A stretch of DNA of 64,000 nt. Source: Devosia ginsengisoli (lineage in GTDB: Bacteria; Pseudomonadota; Alphaproteobacteria; Rhizobiales; Devosiaceae). The stretch spans positions 693,488-757,487 of the forward strand of contig NZ_JANQAJ010000011.1 of assembly GCF_024707105.1 (NCBI RefSeq), given 5' to 3'. Under the pieces are notes generated by a model. That model was not told where the DNA came from. It saw nothing but the letters and a program-made list of their open reading frames with translations, and did not search any database. Position numbers and translations under genes: made by a program. This document shows, piece by piece, positions 18,075-27,490 of the stretch; position 1 is the first letter of the stretch, and each line of letters begins with the position of its first letter.

Positions 18075-19073
18075 ATGGACAAGCCGCTGGCCATCAGCAT
18101 GGGCGAACCCGCGGGGGTTGGCCCCGATATCATCCTGGCGCTCTATGCGCGGCGGCATGACCTGAAGCTGCCGCCCTTCTGCCTGTTCGGCGACGCCCCC
18201 TTCCTGCGGGCGCGGGCGCTGCGGCTGGGGCTCAACATCGATATTGGCGATGTCGGCGCCGAGGGCGCCAGTACGGTCTTCGCCCATGCCCTGCCCGTGG
18301 CGCAGGTCGAGGGCATGGTACAGGACCATCCCGGCCAGGTTTCGCCGGTTTCGGCCGGGGCGGTGATCGGCGCGATCGAAGCGGCGGTTGCGGCGACACT
18401 GACCGGCGTCTGCCGCGGGCTGGTGACGGCACCAATCCACAAGGGCGCGCTCTACCATGCCGGGTTCAAGCATCCCGGCCATACCGAATTCCTGGCCGAA
18501 CTCTGCGCCAATGGCGGCAAGCCACACCTGCCGGTCATGATGCTGGCGCATGGCGGGCTGCGGGCCGTGCCTGTCACCATCCATGTGCCGATCAAGGATG
18601 TGCCCGGCTTGCTGACGAAAGAGCTGATCGTCGAGACGGTGCGGATCGTGGCGCATGATCTCAAGCATCGCTTCGGCATCGCCAATCCGCAGATCGGCAT
18701 GACCGGGCTCAACCCGCATGCGGGCGAAGGCGGCGGCATCGGCCGGGAGGAACTGGAAATCGTGGGACCGGCCGTGGCGCAATTGCAGTTCGAGGGGATC
18801 GGGGTGGAAGGCCCCCTGCCCGCCGATACGCTGTTCTATCCCACCCATTGGGCGCGCTATGACGCTGTCGTGGCGATGTATCACGACCAGGCGCTGATCC
18901 CGATCAAGACGGTGGCCTTCGAGGATGCGGTCAATGTGACGCTGGGCCTGCCCATCGTGCGGACTTCGCCCGACCATGGCACGGCCTTCGACCTGGCCGG
19001 CACCGGCCGCGCCTCGCCCGCCAGCTTCCTTGCAGCCATCATGATGGCCGATGCGATGACGGCGGCACGATGA
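18075..19073 (+). CDS. pdxA: 4-hydroxythreonine-4-phosphate dehydrogenase
   Basis: 332 residues. Oxidises 4-phosphohydroxy-L-threonine with NAD in pyridoxal phosphate synthesis. Start [19 protein letters not shown]; metal ligands in [20 protein letters not shown] and MYHDQALIP; nucleotide part [12 protein letters not shown]. Full length. Its TGA overlaps the rsmA ATG, and the pdxA-rsmA pair after surA is a widely conserved order. Confidence 0.96.
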   Translation: MDKPLAISMGEPAGVGPDIILALYARRHDLKLPPFCLFGDAPFLRARALRLGLNIDIGDVGAEGASTVFAHALPVAQVEGMVQDHPGQVSPVSAGAVIGAIEAAVAATLTGVCRGLVTAPIHKGALYHAGFKHPGHTEFLAELCANGGKPHLPVMMLAHGGLRAVPVTIHVPIKDVPGLLTKELIVETVRIVAHDLKHRFGIANPQIGMTGLNPHAGEGGGIGREELEIVGPAVAQLQFEGIGVEGPLPADTLFYPTHWARYDAVVAMYHDQALIPIKTVAFEDAVNVTLGLPIVRTSPDHGTAFDLAGTGRASPASFLAAIMMADAMTAAR

Positions 19074-19918
19074 GCCAGATCGACAAGTTGCCGCCTTTGC
19101 GCGAGGTGATCGCCGAGCATGGCCTGCGCGCCAAGAAGGAGCTGGGGCAGAATTTCTTGCTCGACCTCAACCTCACCGCCCGCATTGCGCGGGTGGCCGG
19201 ACCGCTGGAGGGCGTGCGCGTCATCGAGGTGGGACCGGGACCGGGCGGGCTGACGCGGGCGCTGCTGGCCGAAGGCGCGCGCGAGGTAATAGCCATCGAG
19301 CGCGATACGCGGGCGCTGCCGGCGCTGGCACAAATCGCGGAGGCCTATCCGGGGCGGCTGACTGTCATCAGCGGCGACGCCATGGAGATGGACTATCGGG
19401 CGCTGGCTGATGGGAAGACGCGGATCATCGCCAACCTACCCTATAATATCGCGACGCCGCTATTGACCGGGTGGCTGACGCTGGACCCGTGGCCGAGCTT
19501 TTTCGAGAGCCTGACGCTGATGTTCCAGCGGGAAGTGGCCGAACGCATCTGTGCCCGGCCGGGCGACGACGCCTATGGGCGGCTGGGCGTGCTGGCCGGA
19601 TGGCGCAGCGAGGCGCGGATTGCCTTCAATGTGGGACGACAGGCCTTCGTGCCGCCGCCCAATGTGACTTCGGCCGTGGTGCATCTGGTGCCCAAGCCGG
19701 TCGATGACGACGTGACGGTGAAGAATCTCGAGCACATCACCCGCGCGGCCTTCGGCCAGCGGCGCAAGATGGTGCGGCAGAGCCTCAAGGCGGCGGGCGT
19801 GCCGGTGGAGCGGCTGTTGGCAGCCGGCGGGCTCAAGGGCGATGAGCGGGCGGAGGAACTGCCGGTGGAGGCGTTTCTGGCCATGGCACGGGCGTTGCCG
19901 GGACTGCGGAACGCTTAG
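19070..19918 (+). CDS. rsmA: 16S rRNA (A1518/A1519) dimethyltransferase
   Basis: 282 residues (KsgA). Adds four methyl groups to two adenosines near the 3' end of 16S rRNA late in 30S assembly. Visible: [14 protein letters not shown] motif [17 protein letters not shown], acidic AIERD, and the catalytic NLPYNI. The C-terminal helical domain is complete. Loss of this enzyme gives kasugamycin resistance in other bacteria. Confidence 0.96.
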   Translation: MSQIDKLPPLREVIAEHGLRAKKELGQNFLLDLNLTARIARVAGPLEGVRVIEVGPGPGGLTRALLAEGAREVIAIERDTRALPALAQIAEAYPGRLTVISGDAMEMDYRALADGKTRIIANLPYNIATPLLTGWLTLDPWPSFFESLTLMFQREVAERICARPGDDAYGRLGVLAGWRSEARIAFNVGRQAFVPPPNVTSAVVHLVPKPVDDDVTVKNLEHITRAAFGQRRKMVRQSLKAAGVPVERLLAAGGLKGDERAEELPVEAFLAMARALPGLRNA

Positions 19919-19924
19919 CGGTGC

Positions 19925-20344
19925 TCAGGCGGCGTCGCGTACCGAGACGACCAGTTGCTTGCCCAGAACGCGCAGACCGGCTTCCATGCTGGCCAGCTTG
20001 GTTGCGTGATAGGGGTCGAGCATGCGCCGCACTTCGGTTTCCTGCTTACCCATGCGCGCGGCGAGCGCGACACGGGTGAGGCCAGAGGCGCGGAATGCCT
20101 CGATGAAGGCGATCTTGACTTCGACATTGGCGGATATGGCGATGGGTTCGCCTGTATTGGCGGCGGGCGGCGGGAAAGCCTTGCCGTCCTGCAGATAGGT
20201 GAGCAGGACCACCTCAAGAGCGTCCTGCGCATTGGCGAGAGCTTCCGCCCGGTCCTTGCCACCGGTAATCGCCTCGGGCAGGTCCGGAAAGGTGACGAGG
20301 AAGCCGCCCTCATCCGGCTCGAAGGTTGCGAAATAGCACGTCAT
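19925..20344 (-). CDS. hicB: HicB-like antitoxin with C-terminal HTH
   Basis: 139 residues. The N-terminal half is the degenerate RNase-H-like HicB fold (FATFEPDEGGFLVTFPDLPEAITGGKDRAEAL, then a helix NAQDALE). The C-terminal half is an Xre-like HTH (TRVALAARMGKQETEVRRMLDP) for DNA binding and autorepression. It neutralises the HicA mRNA interferase encoded 19 bp upstream on the same strand. ATG 20344 is chosen as the first Met at the domain edge. Confidence 0.85.
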   Translation of the reverse strand: MTCYFATFEPDEGGFLVTFPDLPEAITGGKDRAEALANAQDALEVVLLTYLQDGKAFPPPAANTGEPIAISANVEVKIAFIEAFRASGLTRVALAARMGKQETEVRRMLDPYHATKLASMEAGLRVLGKQLVVSVRDAA

Positions 20345-20363
20345 GCGCTGTTCCTTTCCGATG

Positions 20364-20555
20364 CTAAAGCCCCAGTTGTTTCCGGATGACCTTTTCCATA
20401 ATCGGGGTGATTTCTCCCGATTTGATAAGCGAAAACCGGCCATTGCAGCGGACAACACAATGCCCGCCCTTGCCTCGCGCCATATCCACCACAAGCTCAA
20501 GGCCCAACGCTTTGGCGTCCTTGTTCAACTGGCGAAGGAGTTGGTCGCGCTTCAT
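20364..20555 (-). CDS. hicA: HicA-like mRNA interferase toxin
   Basis: 63 residues, normal for HicA. MKRDQLLRQLNKDAKALG, then GKGGHCVVRCNGR with the catalytic His32, and IMEKVIRKQLGL at the C-terminus: the double-stranded-RBD-like fold that cleaves mRNA. Toxin-first order with hicB is typical. ATG 20555 is favoured; ATG 20567 would add four residues. The region upstream holds nested inverted repeats likely used for autoregulation. Confidence 0.82.
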   Translation of the reverse strand: MKRDQLLRQLNKDAKALGLELVVDMARGKGGHCVVRCNGRFSLIKSGEITPIMEKVIRKQLGL

Positions 20556-20580
20556 GCTGCCCCCCATTCTTCACAGGTTT

Positions 20581-20626
20581 CGCACAAAAAGGTTCGAAAT
20601 GCAATGTGCCGCACATTTTTGTGCGG
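20581..20626. repeat. Nested inverted repeats upstream of hicAB
   Basis: CGCACAAAAA (20581-20590) is the exact reverse complement of 20616-20625; the same right arm also forms a tight hairpin with 20609-20615. It lies 26-71 bp upstream of hicA and just after the MFS stop, so it could serve as the HicB operator, as the MFS terminator, or both. Confidence 0.5.
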
Positions 20627-20638
20627 GACAGCCAGATA

Positions 20639-21876
20639 CTATAACCCCGCCACAGGCTCCGACGGCTGCTCTGGCGTCGGGAGTGGGGCGATGAAGATGA
20701 GCCGCACGGCCACGAGGAGCGCCAGCGTGGCGGCGCCGCCGCTGACCAGCATGACGCCCGGCCAGGCCCAGGCGGTCCAAGCGTAGCCGCCCAGTGTGCC
20801 GAGGATCGAGGCGCCGAGATAATAGGCGACGAGGTAGATGGCCGAGGCCTGCGCCTTGCCGATGCGAGCACGGCGGGTGACCCAGGCGCTGGCGACACCA
20901 TGGGCGGCAAAAAAGCCCATCGTGGCTATGGCGAGACCGAGAATGACGGCAAAGGTATTGTCGAGCATGGTGACAGCCATGCCCGCGCCCATCAGCGCGA
21001 CCAGCGCCCAGAACACCTTCTCCGGCCCAACCGCTGCGAGAGACCGCCGGCCCAGGTAGAGCTAGCGCTACCCAGCAGGTAGACGAGAAAGATCAAGGCG
21101 ATGGCCGAGTGGCTGAGCAGGAAGGGCGGCAAAGCGAGGCGGAAGCCGGCATAATTGTAGAGCGTGACGAAGCCGCCCATGAGCAGGAAAGCGCTGGCGA
21201 AGAGCCAGGGCAGAGCGGCATCGTCGAAACTGGCGCGGCAGCGGCGCCAGAGGGTGGCAAGGCCGATGGGGTCGCGGACGAAGTGGCGCGGTCGGGGCAG
21301 CAGGATGGCGACGGCAATGGCGGCGACGAGGATCAGCCCGGCAAGAATGCCGGTGCCGAGGCGCCAGCCCAGAAAATCGGACAGCACGCCGGAAATGACG
21401 CGCCCGGCCATGCCGCCAATGGCCGTGCCACCGATATAGAGGCCCATGGAATAGCCCAGGGCCTCGGGGTCCATTTCCTCGGAGAGATAGACCATGGCCA
21501 CGGCGGGAATACCGGCCAGGGTCAGCCCCATCAGTGTGCGCAGGGTGATGAGTTGCCACCAGACCTGGGTGAAGGGCAGCAGCATGCCAAGAATGGCGGT
21601 GATGAGCAGCGCCCCGACGATCAAGCGGTGGCGGCCGAGGCGATCGGCGAGCAGGCTGGCGGGGATCAGGGCGACGGCCATGGTGGCTGTGGTGGCCGAG
21701 AGGGCCAGCGAGGCGGTGCCGGCGTCGCGCACCCAATATTGCGCGAACATGGGCAGCAGGGGCTGGACCGAATAGAGCGAGGCGAAGACCGAAAAGGCGG
21801 AGAGGAAGAAGGCGATGTTGGCGCGGAGGAATTCGGGGGTGCCGCGGCGGATGGCGGGTGGGGTCATGTACGGCAT
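20639..21876 (-). pseudogene. MFS transporter, one apparent frameshift
   Basis: AraJ-like 12-TM major facilitator protein of about 412 residues if the frame is restored. Residues 1-about 286 read from 21876 (SVQPLLPMFAQYW, the motif A region LLADRLGRHR, helices 1-9). The rest (FWALVALMGAGMAVTM, helices 10-12) reads in another frame to 20639. The join is at a C3 run on the plus strand (21026-21028): one more base gives SQRLGPEKVFWALVALMG without a gap. The frame therefore looks short by one base. Either a recent loss-of-function or a sequencing error. The substrate class is unclear. Start may be ATG 21867. Confidence 0.8.
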
Positions 21877-21906
21877 CTATTCACGAACATCACCAACTCC
21901 ACCGCG

Positions 21907-21992
21907 CGTCACCCTCGGGCTTGACCCGAGGGCACTGTACTAACCCAATGCACCGCAAGTGTAGAGCCCTCGGGTCGAGCCCGAGGGTGACG
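21907..21992. repeat. REP-like hairpin, family C
   Basis: Two 27-bp arms (21907-21933 and 21966-21992) that are reverse complements with one mismatch; core CACCCTCGGG and a second inner palindrome in each arm. Centre of 32 bp. Confidence 0.8.
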
Positions 21993-22049
21993 ATCGAGTT
22001 TGCCAAACCTTCGTGCCATTCGAGCATAGCTCTCATGGCCTTCTCACCT

Positions 22050-22074
22050 AAAATCGCTCCACTGGAGCGATTTT
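22050..22074 (-). terminator. Terminator after gmk (bidirectional)
   Basis: Perfect 12-bp arms AAAATCGCTCCA/TGGAGCGATTTT around a single C, giving a GC stem with A- and T-tracts on both sides. 22 bp after the gmk stop; it can also act on the plus strand. Confidence 0.7.
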
Positions 22075-22095
22075 GCCTACGGCAGGTTCGAAGTC

Positions 22096-22734
22096 TCAAA
22101 GAGAATCGATCTGGCTCTGCAAGTCTTTGACGAAGCTGGACAAGTTCAGTTGGCGGTCGCGTTCCAGGCGGGCGGAGACGAGGATGGAGCGGACGCGGGC
22201 GACGGACTTTTCCAGGTCTTCGTTGACGATGACATAGTCATATTCGTTGAAGTGCTCCATCTCGCGGCGGGCGTTCTGCAGGCGCTTTTCGATGGTGCCG
22301 ACACTGTCCTGGGCGCGGCGTTCGAGGCGGGCGCGCAATTCCTTGATGGTGGGCGGCAGGATGAAGACCGTCACCATGTCCTTGCGGCTGTTCTTGTAGA
22401 GCTGGAGCGTGCCCTGGTAGTCGATATCGAAGAGGATGTCGTTGCCGCCGGCGAGCTGTTCCTCGACGCGGGCACGGGGCGTGCCGTAGAAATTGCCGTG
22501 AACTTCGGCCGATTCCAGCAATTCGCCATCGGCCTGCATGCGCTTGAAGGTCTCGATATCGATGAAATAGTAGTGCTTGCCCTCGACCTCGTCGGTGCGG
22601 CGGGCGCGGGTGGTGACCGAGACGGACAGCCGGATATTGGGATCGGCGCCGAACAGTGCGCGCGAAATCGAGGATTTTCCGGCGCCCGAGGGCGAAGCGA
22701 TGACCAGCATGACGCCGCGGCGCTGAAATTCCAT
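22096..22734 (-). CDS. gmk: Guanylate kinase
   Basis: 212 residues. Phosphorylates GMP to GDP. P-loop ASPSGAGKSS near the N-terminus, then SVSVTTRARRTDEVEGKHYYFI, the GMP-binding segment HGNFYGTPRA, and FDIDYQGTLQL. ATG 22734 has AGGA 8 bp upstream. Last gene of the minus-strand fab-mltG-yicC-gmk block, as in other Rhizobiales-type genomes. Confidence 0.95.
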   Translation of the reverse strand: MEFQRRGVMLVIASPSGAGKSSISRALFGADPNIRLSVSVTTRARRTDEVEGKHYYFIDIETFKRMQADGELLESAEVHGNFYGTPRARVEEQLAGGNDILFDIDYQGTLQLYKNSRKDMVTVFILPPTIKELRARLERRAQDSVGTIEKRLQNARREMEHFNEYDYVIVNEDLEKSVARVRSILVSARLERDRQLNLSSFVKDLQSQIDSL

Positions 22735-22744
22735 CAGCCAGATC

Positions 22745-23635
22745 CTATTCGATGTTCTGCACTTGCTCGCGTAGTTGATCGATCGCCGCCTTGAGGTCAA
22801 GGCCGATGGCGGTGAGCTCCACCGCATTGGATTTGCTGCACAGCGTATTGGCCTCGCGGTTGAATTCCTGGGCGAGGAAATCCAGCCGGCGGCCAACGGC
22901 GCCGCCGCCGCGGATGAGCTGGCGAGCCGAGGCGATATGGGCGGTGAGGCGGTCGAGCTCCTCGCGGATATCGGCCTTGGTGGCCAGCAGCAGGGCTTCC
23001 TGCACCAGGCGATCTTCGGGAATGGCGATATCGGCGGCGATATCGGCGACCTGCTGGCGCAGTTTGGCGAGAATGATGTCGCGGCTGCGGGCGGGGTGGG
23101 CTTCGGCGCGCTGGACGAGGGCCTCGATCTCGTCGAGACGTTCGAGCAGGACAGCGGCGATCTGGCTGCCTTCCTGGCGGCGGGCGAGGACGAGATCGGC
23201 GAGAGCCCGGGATGTGGCGTCGAGAATGGCCGCGGCCAGGGATTCCTCGGCATCCGGCGAGAGGGGCCGGTCGCGCTGTTCGAGCACGCCCTTAAGGCCG
23301 AGAATGCCATCGAGGCTGGGCGGGGCGGCCTGGACGGCGCCGCGCAATTCATCGATGGCTGACAGGACGGTAGCAAGGGCCTGCCGGTTGAGCAGGAGAT
23401 CGCCCCCTGCCCCGTCACGCTCGACGGAAAGGTTGAGGGTGAGCGAGCCGCGCGAGACCTGCTTGCCGATGCGCTGGCGGATGTCGCTTTCCAGCGCGTC
23501 GAAGCCGGGAGCGAGGCGCAGACGAATATCGAGGCCGCGACCATTGACCGATTTCACCTCGCAGGCGAAGGACGCGCCCGGCACCGAGCCGGCGGCACGG
23601 GCATAGCCAGTCATGCTGGCGAGGGGCTGGCTCAC
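22745..23635 (-). CDS. YicC/YloC family endoribonuclease
   Basis: 296 residues. The start GTG overlaps the mltG stop (GTGA) and gives MSQPLASMTGYARA, matching the family's conserved SMTGF/Y opening. The C-terminal part has REELDRLTAHIAS and the conserved GRRLDFLAQEFNREANTLCSKS. Members cut RNA or promote degradation of a small RNA in E. coli and B. subtilis. Sits between mltG and gmk; yicC-gmk adjacency is widespread. Confidence 0.92.
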   Translation of the reverse strand: MSQPLASMTGYARAAGSVPGASFACEVKSVNGRGLDIRLRLAPGFDALESDIRQRIGKQVSRGSLTLNLSVERDGAGGDLLLNRQALATVLSAIDELRGAVQAAPPSLDGILGLKGVLEQRDRPLSPDAEESLAAAILDATSRALADLVLARRQEGSQIAAVLLERLDEIEALVQRAEAHPARSRDIILAKLRQQVADIAADIAIPEDRLVQEALLLATKADIREELDRLTAHIASARQLIRGGGAVGRRLDFLAQEFNREANTLCSKSNAVELTAIGLDLKAAIDQLREQVQNIE

Positions 23636-24744
23636 TCCGTTGCCGGAGCCTCGCCGGCTTCCTCTGCTTCGAGGGCCTGACGGGCGGCTTCGGCATCGGC
23701 CTCCGCCTGGGCGGCGGCTTCGGCGGCTATGCGGCGGTATTGCGCGACATTCTGCTGGTGCTCGGCATAGGTTTCGGCGAAGACGTGTCCCTCGCGGGGC
23801 GAGGCGCCCTTGGCCACGAAATAGAGGTAGTCGTGGGTGTCGGGATTGGCGACGGCCTTGAGAGAGTCGATGCCCGGATTGGCGATGGGCGTCGGCGGCA
23901 GGCCATCGATCTGGTAGGTGTTGTAGGGCGTCTGCGCCTCGATTTCGGAGCGGCGCAGGCCGCGGCCCAGAGAGCCCTGCCCCTTGGTGATGCCGTAGAT
24001 GATGGTGGGATCGGACTGCAGGCGCATGCCGGTGCGCAGACGATTGACGAAGACGGCGGCGACCTGCGGACGCTCGCTGGCGACGCCGGTTTCCCGTTCG
24101 ACAATGGAGGCGAGGACGAGGAGCTGTTCGGGCGTTTCGAGCGGCAGGTCGGGCTGGCGGGCTTCCCAGACAGTGGCCAGTTCGGTGGTCATGGCGGCCT
24201 GCATCCGCTCGAGCACGGATTGACGGGTATCGCCGGGCACGTAGTCGTAGCTGCCGGGCAGAATGGAACCTTCTGGGGGGAGCGTGGAAATCTCGCCAGT
24301 GATATTGGCATCGGCATTGAGGCGCTGCACGGCCTCCCACGAGGTCCAGCCTTCGGGGATGACGACGGCATAGCGGATCGGGTTGCCCTCGATCAGCTCG
24401 CGCAGGATATCGGCCATGCTGGCGCCGGCCGGAATGCGGAAATCGCCCTGCTTGACCGTGCCTTCGATATTGGCGACGCGGCTGCCGACCTGGAAAATAT
24501 ACTGATTGGAGATGAGGCCCTGTTCCTCGAGGCGCGGGCCGATGGAGGAGAGGCCGGAGCCGGCTTCGACGCGGAAAGTGGTTTCGGCGGTAAGCGGACC
24601 TTCGCCATAGAACTGGGAGGCGCCATAGAGCACGATGCCGCCGGCAACCAGCAGGCCGAGAACCAGCAGCGTCAGCAAGCCGTTGAGGATATCAACGAAA
24701 CCGTTGCTTGAGCGGCGGCGGCGCCGGACCTTGCGATCATTCAT
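23632..24744 (-). CDS. mltG: Endolytic murein transglycosylase MltG
   Basis: 370 residues. One N-terminal TM (about 18-42) after a basic RRRRRSS segment, LysM-like subdomain, then the YceG domain with the catalytic Glu in LASIVERETG and SDPTIIYG further on. Cuts nascent glycan strands and so sets their length. The C-terminus carries an Ala/Glu-rich tail of about 40 residues with no known role. Coupled with yicC. Confidence 0.94.
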   Translation of the reverse strand: MNDRKVRRRRRSSNGFVDILNGLLTLLVLGLLVAGGIVLYGASQFYGEGPLTAETTFRVEAGSGLSSIGPRLEEQGLISNQYIFQVGSRVANIEGTVKQGDFRIPAGASMADILRELIEGNPIRYAVVIPEGWTSWEAVQRLNADANITGEISTLPPEGSILPGSYDYVPGDTRQSVLERMQAAMTTELATVWEARQPDLPLETPEQLLVLASIVERETGVASERPQVAAVFVNRLRTGMRLQSDPTIIYGITKGQGSLGRGLRRSEIEAQTPYNTYQIDGLPPTPIANPGIDSLKAVANPDTHDYLYFVAKGASPREGHVFAETYAEHQQNVAQYRRIAAEAAAQAEADAEAARQALEAEEAGEAPATE

Positions 24745-24804
24745 CGTGCTGGATCACCCTCGGAGCCCGTGCGCATTGGGATGCGACGGGTCTTGTTGTA
24801 TTCC

Positions 24805-24835
24805 CACCGGGTCATTTCGCGGGAATGACCCGGTG
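24805..24835. repeat. Short REP-like hairpin
   Basis: Perfect 12-bp arms (24805-24816 and 24824-24835, CACCGGGTCATT/AATGACCCGGTG) around TCGCGGG, between mltG and fabF. The loop and arms carry pieces of the family B core (TTCGCGGGAATGAC). Confidence 0.65.
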
Positions 24836-24912
24836 AGTTTGACCAAATTCAGCGCAATATCAACACGAGGCTGCATTCGCGCACGATATGCCCGTCCACA
24901 ACCGGAGGAAGA

Positions 24913-26181
24913 TCAGCTGACCTTGCGCATGACCAGGGTCGCATTGGTGCCGCCGAAGCCGAAGCTGTTGGACAGCGCCACGTTGATCTCCTTCTTGAAT
25001 GCCTTTTTGGGCACCAGGTTGATCACCGTATCGACCGAGGGATTGTCGAGGTTGAGTGTCGGCGGCGCGATACCATCGCGCATCGCCAGCAGGCAGAAAA
25101 TGGCTTCGACCGAACCGGCGGCACCCAGCAGGTGACCGACGGCCGACTTGGTGGAGCTCATCACCGCCTTTTCGGCGGCATCGCCCAGCACGCGGGTCAC
25201 CGCGCCCAGCTCGATCTCGTCGCCAAGCGGCGTCGAGGTGCCGTGGGCATTGATATAGTCGATCTCGGACGGGGAAATGCCTGCGCGCTTGATGGCGGCG
25301 CTCATGGCGCGGAAACCGCCATCGCCATCGGGCGAGGGAGCGGTGATGTGATAGGCATCGCCGGAAAGGCCATAGCCGATCACTTCGCCATAAATCCTGG
25401 CGCCGCGGGCCTTGGCCCGCTCATAGTCTTCGAGGACGACGATGCCGGCGCCCTCGCCCATGACGAAGCCGTCACGATCCTTGTCGTAAGGACGGGAGGC
25501 GGCTTCGGGATTGTCGTTGAAGCCGGTCGAGAGCGCACGGGCGGCGGCGAAGCCGGCCAGCGACAGGCGGTTGACACAGCTTTCGGCGCCACCGGCCACC
25601 ATCACGTCGGCATCGCCGAGCGCGATTAGCCTTGCCGCATCGCCAATGGCGTGGGCGCCGGTGGAGCAGGCGGTGACCACCGAATGGTTCGGCCCCTTGA
25701 GGCCGAAGCGGATGGAGACCTGGCCGGAGGCCAGATTGATCAGGCGGCCGGGAATGAAGAAGGGGCTGATCCGGCGCGGACCCTTTTCGTGCAGGGTGAT
25801 GGAGGCATCGTAGATGCCGCCCACGCCACCGATACCCGAGCCGATCAGGACGCCCGTGCGTTCCTGCTCTTCCTGGGTTTTCGGCTCGACCCCGGCGTCC
25901 TCGATGGCCTGCTGTGCAGCAGCCATGGCGTAGACGATGAAGGGATCGACCTTGCGCTGTTCCTTGGTGTCCATCCACTCATCGGGATTGAACTTGCCCT
26001 CGGCATAGTCGCCGAGCGGCAAGCGATGAGCGATCTGGCAGGCGATATCATCGACCTGAAAGTCGTCGATCCGCTTGGCGCCACTCTTTCCGGCCAGGAT
26101 ATTGGCCCAGGTGGCTTCAACTCCGGTACCGAGGGGCGTAACAAGGCCCAACCCGGTGACAACGACGCGGCGCAATTCCAT
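24913..26181 (-). CDS. fabF: 3-oxoacyl-ACP synthase II
   Basis: 422 residues. Elongating condensing enzyme of type II fatty-acid synthesis. Nucleophile Cys172 in VVTACSTGAHAIG, the two His in INAHGTSTPLGD and KSAVGHLLGAAG, and the C-terminal glycine loop SFGFGGTNATLV. Follows acpP by 36 bp in the fabD-fabG-acpP-fabF order. Confidence 0.97.
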   Translation of the reverse strand: MELRRVVVTGLGLVTPLGTGVEATWANILAGKSGAKRIDDFQVDDIACQIAHRLPLGDYAEGKFNPDEWMDTKEQRKVDPFIVYAMAAAQQAIEDAGVEPKTQEEQERTGVLIGSGIGGVGGIYDASITLHEKGPRRISPFFIPGRLINLASGQVSIRFGLKGPNHSVVTACSTGAHAIGDAARLIALGDADVMVAGGAESCVNRLSLAGFAAARALSTGFNDNPEAASRPYDKDRDGFVMGEGAGIVVLEDYERAKARGARIYGEVIGYGLSGDAYHITAPSPDGDGGFRAMSAAIKRAGISPSEIDYINAHGTSTPLGDEIELGAVTRVLGDAAEKAVMSSTKSAVGHLLGAAGSVEAIFCLLAMRDGIAPPTLNLDNPSVDTVINLVPKKAFKKEINVALSNSFGFGGTNATLVMRKVS

Positions 26182-26217
26182 GCTGTGCCTGCCTAACCCG
26201 GCCCAAGCCCGACGGGC

Positions 26218-26454
26218 TTAGCCGACGGCCTTGGTGAGGAACGACACGGCATCACCGAAAGTCTGGATCGACTCGGCAGCGTCGTCGGGAATCTCAACCG
26301 AAAATTCTTCTTCGAAGGCCATCACCAGTTCGACCTGGTCAAGGGAGTCCGCACCCAGATCGTCGATGAAGCTGGCCTTTTCGACAACCTTCTCGGCATC
26401 CACATTGAGGTGTTCCACAACGATCTTGCGGACCCGATCAGCGACATCGCTCAT
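26218..26454 (-). CDS. acpP: Acyl carrier protein
   Basis: 78 residues, acidic. The phosphopantetheine attaches to Ser37 in [20 protein letters not shown]. Carries the growing acyl chain for fatty acids and lipid A. It has its own promoter in the 246-bp gap upstream (TTGCAG-N17-TACATT), which fits the need for far more ACP than the flanking enzymes. Confidence 0.98.
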   Translation of the reverse strand: MSDVADRVRKIVVEHLNVDAEKVVEKASFIDDLGADSLDQVELVMAFEEEFSVEIPDDAAESIQTFGDAVSFLTKAVG

Positions 26455-26545
26455 ATTAGACTTCCTTTTTCGAAATCGACGTTTCGTTTCGCTTCTTATT
26501 GGCGCAGTGCCAAATCTTCAAGCACCGTTTGGCTGACTTGGCGGC

Positions 26546-26574
26546 AATGTAGGCGCGCTTTCGGGCGTCTGCAA
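26546..26574 (-). promoter_or_regulatory. Putative sigma-70 promoter of acpP
   Basis: Minus strand TTGCAG (26574-26569), 17 bp, TACATT (26551-26546), giving a leader of about 85 nt before acpP. Good spacing and box match. Confidence 0.55.
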
Positions 26575-26700
26575 GGCAGTCCACCACCGGTGCCAGCGGC
26601 GGCGAGTATCACACTTGATGGGGCTCCGCCAGCCGCTCCATGCCTCGTTTCCAAGGCTTTTGCCCAGAAGAACCCGCATGGAGAAGACCGGCCGGGCCAG

Positions 26701-27438
26701 TCAGATCATGGCCATGCCGCCATTGACGTTGAGCGTATGGCCGGTGATGTAGCCCGCCGCATCGCTGGCGAGGAAAACGGCGCAGGCGGCAACTTCCTGC
26801 GCGGTGCCGAGGCGGCCGGAGGGGATCGTCGAGAGGATCGACTCGCGCTGCTTGTCGTTGAGCTCGTCGGTCATGGCCGAGGCGATGAAGCCGGGCGCGA
26901 TGGAATTGACGGTGATGTTGCGGCTGGCGACTTCATGGGCCAGCGCCTTGTTCATGCCGATCAGGCCGGCCTTGGAGGCGGCATAATTGCCCTGCCCCGG
27001 ATTGCCCATGACGCCGACCACCGAGGAAATGCCGATGATGCGGCCGAAGCGCTGCTTCATCATGCCCCGCAGCACTGCGCGGTTGAGGTGGAAGGCGGCG
27101 GTGAGGTTGACCGCGATGACCTCGTCCCATTCCTCATCCTTCATGCGCATGAAGAGATTGTCGCGCGTCATGCCGGCATTGTTGACGAGAATATCGAGGC
27201 CGCCCATGGCCGCTTCGGCTGCGGGGACGAGCTTGTCGACCTCATCGAGCTTGCTGAGATTGGCCGGCAGAATCGGGCAGGTGCCGCCGATTTCCTTGGC
27301 GGTATCCTCCAGCGCGCCCACGCGGGTGCCTGACAGGGCCACGGTGGCGCCGGCGGCGGCTAGCGCCTTGGCAATTTCGCGGCCAATGCCGCCGCTGGCG
27401 CCGGTTACCAGGGCACGTTTGCCAGTCAGATCAAACAT
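26701..27438 (-). CDS. fabG: 3-oxoacyl-ACP reductase
   Basis: 245 residues, short-chain dehydrogenase. NADP-binding TGASGGIG at 12-19, NNAG at 86-89, catalytic Ser138 region, Tyr152 and Lys156 (YAASK). Reduces 3-oxoacyl-ACP in each elongation cycle. 52 bp after fabD. Confidence 0.96.
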   Translation of the reverse strand: MFDLTGKRALVTGASGGIGREIAKALAAAGATVALSGTRVGALEDTAKEIGGTCPILPANLSKLDEVDKLVPAAEAAMGGLDILVNNAGMTRDNLFMRMKDEEWDEVIAVNLTAAFHLNRAVLRGMMKQRFGRIIGISSVVGVMGNPGQGNYAASKAGLIGMNKALAHEVASRNITVNSIAPGFIASAMTDELNDKQRESILSTIPSGRLGTAQEVAACAVFLASDAAGYITGHTLNVNGGMAMI

Positions 27439-27490
27439 TTAGTCCTCCCGATGGAGATAGTGATTCAAGCGCTTAACGGCTTGATTCAAG

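Noticed and set aside
19925-20567. hicAB plus vapBC as a phage-defence island
   Set aside because: The two modules are 10 kb apart among housekeeping genes, with no nucleases or defence genes near.
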